A stretch of 26,511 nt of DNA, from positions 1 to 26,511 of the forward strand of contig CAYRLW010000047.1 of assembly GCA_964425215.1 (NCBI GenBank), read 5' to 3'. Source of the DNA: CAYRLW01 sp964425215 (GTDB taxonomy: Bacteria; Spirochaetota; Spirochaetia; Treponematales; Breznakiellaceae). Positions 13,574 through 22,358 of this stretch are shown here, one piece after another. The translations under genes and the position numbers were made by a program. Position 1 is the stretch's first letter. The number at the start of each line of letters is the position of its first letter. The notes beneath the pieces were generated by a model. The model was given only the letters and a program-made list of their open reading frames with translations, did no database searches and was not told the DNA's origin.

Positions 13574-15952
13574 ATGAAGCGTAGATTAATCACCTCGGCT
13601 TTGCCCTATGTCAATAACGTTCCCCATCTGGGAAACCTCATCCAAGTGTTGTCCGCCGACGTTTTTGCCCGGTTTTGCCGGCTCCGGGCGTATGAAACCC
13701 TGTATATTTGCGGTACCGACGAATACGGTACCGCCACGGAGACCAAGGCCCTAGAAGAAGGGCTCAGTCCAAGACAGCTTTGCGATCGGTACCATGCCCT
13801 GCACACCCAAATTTATACGTGGTTTAACATTGCTTTTGACAAATTTGGCCGGACTTCCACCCCCATTCATACGGAAGTGACCCAGGATATTTTTAAAAAA
13901 CTAGACGCCCACGGGTTGATTTTGGAAAAGACCCTGGAACAATTGTACTGCCCCCATTGCGAACGTTTTTTGGCGGATCGTTACGTGCGGGGGACCTGCC
14001 CCTACTGCGGATACACCGACGCCCGGGGGGATCAATGCGAGGCCTGTGGTAAATTGTTGGAGCCCACGGAATTAAAGGAAAGCCGCTGTTCCACCTGCGG
14101 GGAGACACCCCATCTAAGAGCCACCAAACACCTCTATATCGACCTGCCTAAAATCAAAGACCGTTTAGAAGCCTGGATTAAGGAAGCCTCGGTTAAGGGA
14201 GCTTGGGCTAACAACGCGGTTCAAATGACCGCCGCGTGGATCCGGGACGGACTAAAGGAGCGGGCGATTACCCGGGATTTAAAATGGGGAATCCCGGTTC
14301 CCAAAGCGGGTTTCGAGGATAAGGTTTTTTACGTTTGGTTTGACGCCCCTATCGGCTATATATCCATGACCGGCAACTACGCGGATGAGCGGGGCCTGGA
14401 CTGGCGTTCCTTTGTGGATTCCTGGTGGAAAAATCCTGAAAACGTGGAGCTTTTTCAGTTTATTGGGAAGGACAACATCCCCTTCCATACGGTAATTTTC
14501 CCATCCAGTCTGATAGGATCGGGGGATCCCTGGACCCTATTGCACCACATGTCCAGCACCGAGTATTTAAATTACGAAAGCGGTAAATTTTCCAAATCTA
14601 AGGGGATCGGCGTTTTCGGTAACGACGTGATGGAAACGGGAATCGGTCCCGACGTCTGGCGTTTTTATATTTTTTATAATCGTCCGGAAAAATCGGACGC
14701 CCTTTTTACGTGGAAGGATTTTCAAGAAAAGGTTAACGGGGAACTGATCGGTAATTTGGGTAATTTGATCAACCGGACCTTATCCTTTGTAAGCCGTTAT
14801 TACGACGGTACCGTACCCTCCGGAACCGAGGATCCCCTGTTTTGGGAGACGGTCCGACGTTACGAGGGGAATATCGCGGAAAAATTAGAGGGTGCCGAGC
14901 TCCGGGACGCGTTCCATTTGATTTTTGAACTTTCCTCCTTCGCGAACAAAACCTTCCAGGATGGCGAGCCGTGGAAACAGCGGAAAGAAAATCCTCCGGC
15001 GGCGGAAAACCTTATCTACAACCTGTGCCACGTGGTAAAAGACTTGGCCATTATGATCCATCCGTACCTTCCCGAAAGCGCGGGAAAAATCGCCGAATTT
15101 TTCGGCCTTTCCATCGGGCCGAAGGGGCTGTCATGGAAAGATGTGGGAACCCTATCCCCCTTAAAGCGGGTTAATAACCCCCAGGTCCTCTTTACCAAAT
15201 TGGAGGATGACCAAATAGCCGCGTTACGGGATAGGTATTCGGGAAGTCAAAAAGAACGTTCCGATCGGGATGAGGCTGAAGCCACGGCCAAATCCGAAAC
15301 GAAAGGTTCCCCATCGGAGGACGCCAAATTCAGCACGACCGCCCCTCACGCGGCGGCTCTTAGCACGGCGGAACCTAGCACGGCAGCTCATCCTGGGGAA
15401 GCTCCTCGTGAAGCGGCCCATAGCGCGGCGGTTTCGAACCCGGTGTCGGAGCTCCCTTTAACCGAACGGTTTTTAAATATCCTGGACCTTCGGGTAGCCC
15501 AAATCGTAAAAATCGAACGGCACCCCAAGGCGGATAAACTGTACATAGAAACCCTGGAAATCAACGGGGAAGAGCGCCTTATCGTTTCTGGTCTGGTTCC
15601 CTATTACAAAGAGGAAGAACTGCTGGGCAAACGGATAATCGTGGCGTATAACCTCAAGGCCGCAAAGCTTCGGGGTGTGGAAAGCCGGGGTATGCTGTTG
15701 GCCGCCTCTATTAAAGGGGGCGAGGGTCCCGATGTGGTGGAGGTTCTGGACGCGGGCATGGTCCCCACGGGGACCCGGGTCGGTATCGAGGGAAGGCTCG
15801 GTCCCACAACGATCGCGGAAGTGGACATCGATACCTTCTTTTCTATCCCCATCCGGGTTACCGATGGCAGGGTCACCGTGGACGGTAAACCCTTGACCCT
15901 AGGAGACTCGGTTATTACAACCCAAAGGGTAGTCAACGGCGAGGTCGGTTGA
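13574..15952 (+). CDS. metG: Methionyl-tRNA synthetase with C-terminal tRNA-binding domain
   Basis: This 792-residue cytoplasmic enzyme charges tRNA-Met. The class I signatures are H-L-G-N at 18-21 and K-F-S-K-S at 338-342. The zinc insert has eight cysteines in two knuckles (126/129/142/145 and 155/158/172/175). The alpha-helical anticodon-binding domain runs to about 550. An Ala/Ser/Glu-rich linker (about 556-627) with imperfect A-x-S-T-A-E-P-S-T-A-A repeats joins it to an EMAP/Trbp111-type tRNA-binding domain (about 630-735, H-P-K-A-D-K-L-Y, S-G-L-V, L-K-x-A-K-L-R-G-x-x-S-x-G-M). A further tail of about 55 residues follows. It is read from a consensus promoter with the FemAB-like gene downstream (TGATG overlap). 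Confidence 0.96.
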   Translation: MKRRLITSALPYVNNVPHLGNLIQVLSADVFARFCRLRAYETLYICGTDEYGTATETKALEEGLSPRQLCDRYHALHTQIYTWFNIAFDKFGRTSTPIHTEVTQDIFKKLDAHGLILEKTLEQLYCPHCERFLADRYVRGTCPYCGYTDARGDQCEACGKLLEPTELKESRCSTCGETPHLRATKHLYIDLPKIKDRLEAWIKEASVKGAWANNAVQMTAAWIRDGLKERAITRDLKWGIPVPKAGFEDKVFYVWFDAPIGYISMTGNYADERGLDWRSFVDSWWKNPENVELFQFIGKDNIPFHTVIFPSSLIGSGDPWTLLHHMSSTEYLNYESGKFSKSKGIGVFGNDVMETGIGPDVWRFYIFYNRPEKSDALFTWKDFQEKVNGELIGNLGNLINRTLSFVSRYYDGTVPSGTEDPLFWETVRRYEGNIAEKLEGAELRDAFHLIFELSSFANKTFQDGEPWKQRKENPPAAENLIYNLCHVVKDLAIMIHPYLPESAGKIAEFFGLSIGPKGLSWKDVGTLSPLKRVNNPQVLFTKLEDDQIAALRDRYSGSQKERSDRDEAEATAKSETKGSPSEDAKFSTTAPHAAALSTAEPSTAAHPGEAPREAAHSAAVSNPVSELPLTERFLNILDLRVAQIVKIERHPKADKLYIETLEINGEERLIVSGLVPYYKEEELLGKRIIVAYNLKAAKLRGVESRGMLLAASIKGGEGPDVVEVLDAGMVPTGTRVGIEGRLGPTTIAEVDIDTFFSIPIRVTDGRVTVDGKPLTLGDSVITTQRVVNGEVG

Positions 15953-17040
15953 TGCACCGGGCCGGACAGTCTTTTTTTCGCTCCCTTACACCCACCGATT
16001 TGGGTCGTTGCGATGGGGCGAATTCGTTCCTCCAATCGGGGTTTTGGGGAAGTTTCAAGGCCCGCTTCGGTTGGAATGCCCGGCCTTTTTTAATCGAATG
16101 GGACGGGGGTGTAAAATCGTCTATCCTGGTCATTCGGCGCCGGCTTGGTCCAGGGGTATCCTTCGCTTACGTTCCCTGGGGTCCCGAACTACCCCCGGGA
16201 TTTTCAGAAGATCCCGTCGATAGGAGCAGATTATTAGAGGCCCTAGCTCGAGCTTTAAAGCACTCTCTTCCCCACGACACGGCGTTCATCCGCTTCGATC
16301 CACCCTGGTACAGCGAGGGCCCGGAAACCCCCAGACCGACGCTGTACGGTCCCTTTAAACGTTCCAGCGCGGACGTGCAGGCTCCCGATACGGTTCTTAT
16401 AGACCTCCGTCTTTCGGAGGAAGACCTGTTGGGGCAAATGAAGAGTAAATGGCGGTATAATATACGGCTTTCACAAAAAAAAGGGGTTGAAGTCCGCCGG
16501 ATGGACGAGGAAGGGTTGGATATTTTTTATTCCCTTTTTAAAGAAACGGCCCGTCGGGATAGGATAGCCATCCATGGGCTTGACTATTATCAGACCCTCT
16601 TTTCCCAAGCTCGGGAATACAGAGACGGTTCGCTGGATGTACGGCTGTACGTGGCCCAGCACGAAGGGGAACCTATCGCGGCGATTATCGTTCTTTTTCG
16701 CGGTAAAGAAGCCACGTACCTGTACGGAGCTTCTTCGGATAAAAAACGTAACCTTATGGCTCCCTATGGGTTACAGTATAGGGTCATGGTTGACGCGAAG
16801 GAGGCCCTTTGCGAACGGTATGACCTTTTTGGGATTCCTCCCCGTTTAGATAGTCGTCATCCTATGGCGGGATTGTATCTGTTTAAAACCGGTTTTGGGG
16901 GAACCATAATACATCGGCCCGGAAGTTGGGATTTGGCGTATAAACCCCTGGTGACGACTTTGTTTTCCCTGGCCGAAGGAACAAGAAAGGGATTGAGAAG
17001 CATTCGCAAATTACGAAGTACTAGAGCGTTGAACCTTTAA
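15952..17040 (+). CDS. FemAB/GNAT-type peptidoglycan cross-bridge aminoacyltransferase-like protein
   Basis: I start this 362-residue protein at the ATG that shares one base with the metG stop (TGATG); a TTG three bases earlier is less likely. It has the two GNAT-like halves of FemAB proteins. Recognisable parts are L-L-G-Q-M-K-S-K-W-R-Y-N-I-R-L-S-x-K-K-G-V (near 160-180), the D-V-R-L-Y-V-A-Q-H-E-G-E-P-I-A-A strand, T-Y-L-Y-G-A-S-S and a C-terminal L-Y-x-F-K-T-G-F-G-G. By family it would transfer an amino acid from aminoacyl-tRNA to the peptidoglycan peptide at the inner membrane face. Co-transcription with a tRNA synthetase fits but does not prove this. The donor amino acid is unknown. Confidence 0.82.
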   Translation: MHRAGQSFFRSLTPTDLGRCDGANSFLQSGFWGSFKARFGWNARPFLIEWDGGVKSSILVIRRRLGPGVSFAYVPWGPELPPGFSEDPVDRSRLLEALARALKHSLPHDTAFIRFDPPWYSEGPETPRPTLYGPFKRSSADVQAPDTVLIDLRLSEEDLLGQMKSKWRYNIRLSQKKGVEVRRMDEEGLDIFYSLFKETARRDRIAIHGLDYYQTLFSQAREYRDGSLDVRLYVAQHEGEPIAAIIVLFRGKEATYLYGASSDKKRNLMAPYGLQYRVMVDAKEALCERYDLFGIPPRLDSRHPMAGLYLFKTGFGGTIIHRPGSWDLAYKPLVTTLFSLAEGTRKGLRSIRKLRSTRALNL

Positions 17041-17057
17041 TCCTACACGGGTATACT
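17029..17057 (+). promoter_or_regulatory. rnz promoter giving a leaderless mRNA
   Basis: TTGAAC (17029-17034), 17 bases, TATACT (17052-17057), with the ATG eight bases later. Spacing and ATG distance are identical to the metG promoter. The -35 box lies inside the end of the FemAB-like gene. Confidence 0.7.
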
Positions 17058-17065
17058 GCGGTGCT

Positions 17066-17995
17066 ATGAATCTAGAAGCCTTTATTCTGGGAACCGGCGG
17101 CATGATGCCCCTCCCAAACCGTTTTCTCACCTCCGTTCTTTTAAGAAGGGAAGGGGAGCTGTTTCTTTTTGACGGCGGCGAGGGAACCCAGGTTTCCTTA
17201 CGGAAACTGAATTTGCGCTGGAAAAAAATATCCGCTATTTTTGTCAGTCATACCCACGCGGACCACGTAACGGGGCTCCCGGGGATTTTAATGCTCTCAT
17301 CCCAGGTAGACCGGGACGATCCCCTCACCATTGTGGGCCCCCCTCGAATAGCCGAGTATATCGAAACGAGCCGCCGGGTTTTGGACATGTACATTAACTA
17401 CGAAATTATCGTCAAAGAGGTAACCGAACCGGGAATCGTGTACCAGGGGGAGGGCTTCCATATTCGGGCCTTTCCCCTCAGGCATACCAAGCCCTGCTGG
17501 GGGTACACGTTGGAAGAGGATCCCCGTCCGGGGGCCTTTTTCCCCGAAAAAGCCTCCGCCCTAGGGGTTCCCCGGGGGCCCTTATGGTCAAAACTTCAGG
17601 GCGGCGAAACCGTACAGGCTTTAGACGGAACGGAGGTTGCACCCGCCGATGTTCTGGGTCCTCCCCGTTCGGGAAGGAAGTTTTCCTACGTTACCGATAG
17701 CCTCGCGTTTCCAGAAATTTCCCAAGAGGTTTCCAATTCGGACCTTTTTGTGTGCGAAGGGATGTTTGAAAAGAACCTGGAAGAAAGCGCCCGAGAAAAG
17801 AAACACATGACCGCCGAGCAGGCGGCCCAAATAGCCCTCCAAGCGGGGGGAATAAAAAAAATGGCCCTGATTCATTATAGCCCCCGATACACGGAACACA
17901 ACTTAAAACAGCTTTTAAAGGAAGCCCAAGCCATATTCCCCGATACGGTGTTATCCCGGGATAGGGCGGTCTTTCCTATTGAATACATCGATTAG
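17066..17995 (+). CDS. rnz: Ribonuclease Z (tRNA 3' endonuclease)
   Basis: This 309-residue metallo-beta-lactamase-fold protein matches RNase Z, which cuts the 3' trailer from tRNA precursors. The zinc ligands are H62-x-H64-x-D66-H67 in S-H-T-H-A-D-H, then His140 (R-H-T-K-P), Asp211 (Y-V-T-D-S) and His270 (L-I-H-Y-S-P-R-Y). Other family landmarks are F-D-G-G-E-G-T-Q and K-H-M-T-A-E-Q-A-A. Length is normal. It has its own promoter with a start codon at the predicted transcript start and no ribosome site. The following ABC gene has AGGAG overlapping this gene's stop, so they are probably one transcript. Confidence 0.93.
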   Translation: MNLEAFILGTGGMMPLPNRFLTSVLLRREGELFLFDGGEGTQVSLRKLNLRWKKISAIFVSHTHADHVTGLPGILMLSSQVDRDDPLTIVGPPRIAEYIETSRRVLDMYINYEIIVKEVTEPGIVYQGEGFHIRAFPLRHTKPCWGYTLEEDPRPGAFFPEKASALGVPRGPLWSKLQGGETVQALDGTEVAPADVLGPPRSGRKFSYVTDSLAFPEISQEVSNSDLFVCEGMFEKNLEESAREKKHMTAEQAAQIALQAGGIKKMALIHYSPRYTEHNLKQLLKEAQAIFPDTVLSRDRAVFPIEYID

Positions 17996-18006
17996 GAGTT
18001 GTTACC

Positions 18007-18969
18007 ATGATCGAAGTTCACAACCTAAGCAAGCGGTACGGCACGCTAGAGGCGGTTAAAAACGTTTCCTTTAGCGTGGGGACCGGTCAGGTGGTGGGTC
18101 TACTCGGGCCCAACGGGGCGGGTAAAACCACCATCATGAAAATGCTCACCTGTTTTCATTTCCCCACCCAAGGAACGGCCCTGGTGGACGGAGTCTCCGT
18201 GCAGGATAATCCGGAGGAAGTTAAACAGCGTGTGGGGTACCTTCCGGAAAGCGTTCCCCTCTACGGGGATTTAAGTCCCGAAGAATATCTAAGATTCGTG
18301 GCCCAGGCGCGGCTATTGGACCCCAAAAAACAAAACCAACGGATCGGTGAAGTTTTAAACGCCTGCGGATTACAAAACGTTCGTTCTAAGCGAATCGAAA
18401 CCCTTTCTAAGGGGTATAAACAACGGGTCGGTCTGGCTCAGGCGATCCTTCACGACCCTCCTATTTTAATTTTGGACGAGCCCACCACGGGCTTAGACCC
18501 TAATCAGATCCTTGAAATTCGATCCCTGGTCCGGGAGTTAGGGAAAAGCAAAACGGTCATCCTATCTACCCACATTCTTCAGGAAGTGGAAGCCGTGTGT
18601 ACCCAGGTGTTGATAATCAACGAAGGGAAAATCGCCGCCCAGGGAACCGCGGAAGAGATCGCTTCCACCATAAAGGGGGGAGACACGTGGGAATTGATCC
18701 TGAAAGGAGTTTCCGAAGAACAAATTTCACCGATGGTTGAGCGGTTAGGATCTCAGGTTTCGGTGAACCACCTGGAAAAAATCGGCAACGAACAAATATC
18801 CCTCCGCCTTTTTGTCCCCTCTAATGGAGAGCCTAAAACCATAAGGGACGGGGAGGGGATCTTTGATTGGGCCGTGGCGAATAATCTAAAAATTCTCCAG
18901 ATGAACCGTCGACGCTTTAGTCTGGAGGATATCTTTGTAAAACTTACCACGGAAGGAGAATCGAAATGA
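18007..18969 (+). CDS. ABC transporter ATP-binding protein (GldA-like)
   Basis: This 320-residue ATPase has Walker A G-P-N-G-A-G-K-T (34-41), signature L-S-K-G-Y (133-137), Walker B I-L-I-L-D-E-P (153-159) and the switch T-H-I. A C-terminal extension of about 90 residues follows the core, as in ABC-2 type exporters. An AGGAG ribosome site overlaps the rnz stop and lies eight bases before the ATG. With the next three genes it forms the Gld-like ABC-2 plus auxiliary module seen in Bacteroidetes and spirochaetes. The substrate is unknown. The name GldA refers to similarity only; gliding is not implied. Confidence 0.93.
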   Translation: MIEVHNLSKRYGTLEAVKNVSFSVGTGQVVGLLGPNGAGKTTIMKMLTCFHFPTQGTALVDGVSVQDNPEEVKQRVGYLPESVPLYGDLSPEEYLRFVAQARLLDPKKQNQRIGEVLNACGLQNVRSKRIETLSKGYKQRVGLAQAILHDPPILILDEPTTGLDPNQILEIRSLVRELGKSKTVILSTHILQEVEAVCTQVLIINEGKIAAQGTAEEIASTIKGGDTWELILKGVSEEQISPMVERLGSQVSVNHLEKIGNEQISLRLFVPSNGEPKTIRDGEGIFDWAVANNLKILQMNRRRFSLEDIFVKLTTEGESK

Positions 18970-19700
18970 AAGGGTCGATCCACCGTTCCCTTGCGTTGAC
19001 AAGGAAGGAATTATTTTCTACCTTCAATTCTCCCGTAGCCTACGGGGTTATCGTCTTTTTTCTTTTATTTACTTCCCTATGGTTCTTTTACGTGCAACGG
19101 TTTTTCGCCATGGACAGCGCTTCCCTTAGGTCGTACTTTTCCGTCTTTCCCGTGATTTTTACCATTATTATTCCGGCTATTACGATGAAAAGCTGGGCCG
19201 AAGAGCGGAAGACCGGTACGGCGGAACTCCTTTTAACCATGCCCTTTTCGGAATGGGAATTGGTAATCGGAAAATTTCTTTCCGCCTACACGGTCATGTT
19301 TATCGCCCTCCTCCTGACCCTGCCGGTTCCTTTAAGCCTCCTTCCCTTAGGTCATTTTGATGGGGGAGCCATCGTGGGTGAATACCTGGGGGCTTTGCTT
19401 TTGGCCGCCGTGGCCACCTCGGCGGGACTCCTTTTTTCCGCCCTTTCAAAAAATCAGGTAAGCGCTTTTTTGGGAAGCCTTATCATCCTTTTGATTATCA
19501 CGCTGATCAATCAAGTAACCTCCACTTTTGATGTGTCCCTTCCCTTAGCGGCCCTGATCAATTACCTTTCCTTGGCTTTCCATTTTGAAAGTTTTTCCAA
19601 GGGAGTAATCGATACAAGGGATTTGGCCTATTTTATTTTGATTACCGCTTTACTCCTTTTTATCAACACCCGGGTTATTCTTTTTAGGAAATGGAGTTAG
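18966..19700 (+). CDS. ABC-2 type permease (GldF-like)
   Basis: This 244-residue protein with about six membrane segments starts inside the ATPase gene stop (ATGA). It has typical ABC-2 permease features: a short N-terminal helix before F-N-S-P-V-A-Y, then M-K-S-W-A-E-E-R-K-T-G-T-A-E-L-L-L-T-M-P between the second and third segments. That motif marks the family that pairs with GldA-like ATPases and a GldG-like auxiliary protein. It forms the inner-membrane channel for an unknown substrate. Confidence 0.9.
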   Translation: MKGSIHRSLALTRKELFSTFNSPVAYGVIVFFLLFTSLWFFYVQRFFAMDSASLRSYFSVFPVIFTIIIPAITMKSWAEERKTGTAELLLTMPFSEWELVIGKFLSAYTVMFIALLLTLPVPLSLLPLGHFDGGAIVGEYLGALLLAAVATSAGLLFSALSKNQVSAFLGSLIILLIITLINQVTSTFDVSLPLAALINYLSLAFHFESFSKGVIDTRDLAYFILITALLLFINTRVILFRKWS

Positions 19701-19702
19701 CC

Positions 19703-21313
19703 ATGAATAAAAAACAAGCTAGTATTATTACCCTGCTCGTCGTGGGAATATTTATCGTGGCTCTTTTGGACGCCCAGAGAATTTGGTCCCGTATCGACCT
19801 TACGGAAGGCAAGGCCTATACCCTTTCGAAGGTTTCCAGGGATTTATACAAAGAAATCCCCGAACGGCTGACCATAACGTACTATCTTTCGGAAAAACTA
19901 GCAAAATTACACCCCATCCCCGGAGAAATCGAGGACCTGCTTAAGGAATACGAGGCCCATTCCCACGGTAAAATCCGACTTATAGTCCAGGACCCGGTTA
20001 AGGCGGGAACCGTAGGAGCGGTGGAACAACTGGGTGTTATGCCCCAGCAAATTCAAACCATGGATAAGGATCAGGCCAGCGTAGCCACGGTCTATACGGG
20101 TATAGTTTTAGAATATCTAAATAAAACCGTCACCATTCCGGTGGCCTTTTCATTGGATACCCTGGAGTACGACCTTACCTCCCGAATTCGCTCCCTCGTG
20201 CGGGATACCTCCAGAGACGTAGGTGTGATCGTCGCTCAGGCGGATAAAACCTGGTCCAGCGATTATTCCGACCTTTCCCAGGCCCTGACCCAGGCAGGGT
20301 ACCAGGTTCGGCAGATAACCGCCGGGGACGAGATTCCCGATACGCTTCCGGAACTTTTTGTATTTGGGGGGGCGGAAGAATTGGACGATTGGGCCCTGTA
20401 CCGAATTGACCGGTACATCCAGGAAGGGGGCAAGGTCCTCTTTGGGGTTAATGGGGTTTTTGTGGATTCCCGTTCCAATTTACAGGCCCGAGCCGTTAAG
20501 GATAAGGGGCTTTTAGCCATGCTGTCCAGTTACGGGGTTACGGTCGAACCTTCCCTGGTGCTGGATAAAGCGGCATTGACGATCCCCTATCAAACCATGG
20601 GACCCTCCGGGGGTATGCAATTACAACTGCTTCGGTATCCCGAGTGGGTCGCCGTATTGCAACAGTACGCCAATAAAAACAACCCCATAACCGCCCGGTT
20701 TGCCGGTATCGACCTGTATTGGCCCAGCCCCCTAAAGCTTAATCCCGTTACCAACGTCCAAGCTGAAACCCTGGCATCCAGTACTCCCGACGCGTGGCTT
20801 ATGACCAAGGATTTTGTGGCTAGCCCCGATATGGCCATGATGTTCACCGCCGAACTGGACAAAACAAAGGGACAGAAGCCCTTGGTCGCGGCGCTGACGG
20901 GAACCTTTCCCAGCTATTTTGCCCATAAATCCAAGCCCACCAGGACCGGTAGCTCCCAAACCCTTCCCGACCTACCGCAAACCCCTAAATCCAGTAGAAT
21001 TATCGTGGTCGGGGACGGGAATTTTGCCACCTCGTTGATCCAGTACACCCACAGCGATCGTAATTTAGATTTCCTCGTTCAGGCGGCGGACTGGTTGGGA
21101 AACGACGGGGATATCATTGCTATTCATAACCGAGCCCCCAGAACCGGTCGATTGGACGCCATAAGCGACACCGCCGTCCGAGCTCAAACGGCCCTGTTTG
21201 CCCAATTCTTAAACGTGGTTCTTATTCCCCTAATCGTAATCCTTTTCGGTATTATTCGATCCCTCAGAAGGAAAGCTAAAGGAAAGGAGGAAGCCAATGT
21301 CATTCAAGCGTAA
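19703..21313 (+). CDS. GldG-like ABC auxiliary membrane protein
   Basis: I start this at ATG 19703 (536 residues), which has TGGAG six bases upstream; an ATG at 19691 inside the permease gene has no such site. There is an N-terminal membrane anchor (about 9-23). A large extracytoplasmic domain opens with D-L-T-E-G-K-A-Y-T-L-S, the landmark of the GldG/ABC auxiliary family. A C-terminal membrane segment (V-V-L-I-P-L-I-V-I-L-F-G-I) and a basic tail close it. Its middle carries a ThuA/GATase-like V-F-G-G-A-E-E-L-D segment. It probably couples the exporter to periplasmic cargo. Its end overlaps the DUF4340 gene by 17 bases. Confidence 0.88.
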   Translation: MNKKQASIITLLVVGIFIVALLDAQRIWSRIDLTEGKAYTLSKVSRDLYKEIPERLTITYYLSEKLAKLHPIPGEIEDLLKEYEAHSHGKIRLIVQDPVKAGTVGAVEQLGVMPQQIQTMDKDQASVATVYTGIVLEYLNKTVTIPVAFSLDTLEYDLTSRIRSLVRDTSRDVGVIVAQADKTWSSDYSDLSQALTQAGYQVRQITAGDEIPDTLPELFVFGGAEELDDWALYRIDRYIQEGGKVLFGVNGVFVDSRSNLQARAVKDKGLLAMLSSYGVTVEPSLVLDKAALTIPYQTMGPSGGMQLQLLRYPEWVAVLQQYANKNNPITARFAGIDLYWPSPLKLNPVTNVQAETLASSTPDAWLMTKDFVASPDMAMMFTAELDKTKGQKPLVAALTGTFPSYFAHKSKPTRTGSSQTLPDLPQTPKSSRIIVVGDGNFATSLIQYTHSDRNLDFLVQAADWLGNDGDIIAIHNRAPRTGRLDAISDTAVRAQTALFAQFLNVVLIPLIVILFGIIRSLRRKAKGKEEANVIQA

Positions 21314-22319
21314 AGCCGTTCTTTATACGGGTTTCTTCGGTCTTCTTGCCCTATTGTTTGTGGGTACCCTGGTGTTTGACCCCCAAAGGATGGCCAGTCA
21401 ATCGGCCCTGTTCACGTGGTTATCCCCCTCCGCCGTGGCATCCCTTTCTAAGGTGGAGATAACGCCCCCCAAGGATACGAAAACCGGAGAAAAAGTGGTT
21501 TTGGTCAAAAAGGATACCCTATGGTTCGACCAAAAAGACGGCCGATCTTACCCCATAAAGCAGGAACGTCTTAAGGATCTCCTTTCGGCTCTGTCAAAAA
21601 AAGCCGAATACCCCGTAAGGGCCACCACAGATCAGGCCTACCCCAAACTGGGGCTGGATGAGGATCACGCCAGCCGAATTACCCTCTACGGTCCTAGCCA
21701 AGATGGCCCCGTTTTGGATCTTCTGATAGGGAACCGGGACGCGGTAGGGCGGGATGTCTTTTTACGGAACGCCGCATCCAAGGAAGTCCGCTCGGGCCTT
21801 GACCGGTTCTCGTCCTACGGTTCCGACACAAACCGATCCTGGTACGACTTACGGCTCTTTCCATCCACGGGTAAAGGGGCCCTTACGTCTAACCAGGTAC
21901 AGCGGATCCACATGGTCTTAAACGGGGATATTCTTAAAAAGGATGATTATATTTTAAGCCGGGACGATAAGGAGCAGTGGGTTATCACCGGGGAACGAAA
22001 TCGGAAATTGGACATCCAAAAGGTAGAGTCCCTGGTTAAATCGATTCTGGAGACGGAGGGGGAGGATTTCTTAAGTCCCCAGCAAGAAACGTCCCTGGGA
22101 GCAGGGGCTGTTATAAGCCTTGAATTGGGGGATGGGTCCACCCGTATTCTTACCGTAGGGGAGTCACTTCCGGATTCAAAACGAAAGGCAACCCTTTCCG
22201 GTTCCCCCTTTGGGTACGTTTTAGCCGGTTGGGCGGTAAATCAAATCGTTAAAAGCCGAGATTATTTCTACGCGTCCCCCAGCCCCGGCGGAACAACCCA
22301 GACCAATCCCCCTCGCTAG
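21297..22319 (+). CDS. DUF4340 domain-containing membrane-anchored protein
   Basis: This 340-residue protein has one N-terminal membrane segment (about 7-25) and repeated DUF4340-type beta units in its extracytoplasmic part (L-W-F-D-Q-K-D-G-R-S-Y-P-I, Y-P-V-R-A-T-T-D-Q-A-Y, L-L-I-G-N-R-D-A-V-G-R-D-V-F). GGAGG lies six bases before its ATG, within the preceding gene, so the pair overlaps by 17 bases. DUF4340 proteins regularly follow GldG-like genes, which supports a joint role. The function is unknown. The C-terminus is proline/glycine rich. Confidence 0.88.
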   Translation: MSFKRKAVLYTGFFGLLALLFVGTLVFDPQRMASQSALFTWLSPSAVASLSKVEITPPKDTKTGEKVVLVKKDTLWFDQKDGRSYPIKQERLKDLLSALSKKAEYPVRATTDQAYPKLGLDEDHASRITLYGPSQDGPVLDLLIGNRDAVGRDVFLRNAASKEVRSGLDRFSSYGSDTNRSWYDLRLFPSTGKGALTSNQVQRIHMVLNGDILKKDDYILSRDDKEQWVITGERNRKLDIQKVESLVKSILETEGEDFLSPQQETSLGAGAVISLELGDGSTRILTVGESLPDSKRKATLSGSPFGYVLAGWAVNQIVKSRDYFYASPSPGGTTQTNPPR

Positions 22320-22358
22320 GAGTTAGTCGGACTGACGGCCGCTGGGGTTCCGGAGGTC

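Noticed and set aside
19691..19702. ATG 19691 as start of the GldG-like gene
   Set aside because: No ribosome site precedes it, while ATG 19703 has TGGAG at the right distance.
22320..22358. Possible terminator between the DUF4340 and GGDEF-like genes
   Set aside because: Only short, broken GC pairings and no T-tract could be found.
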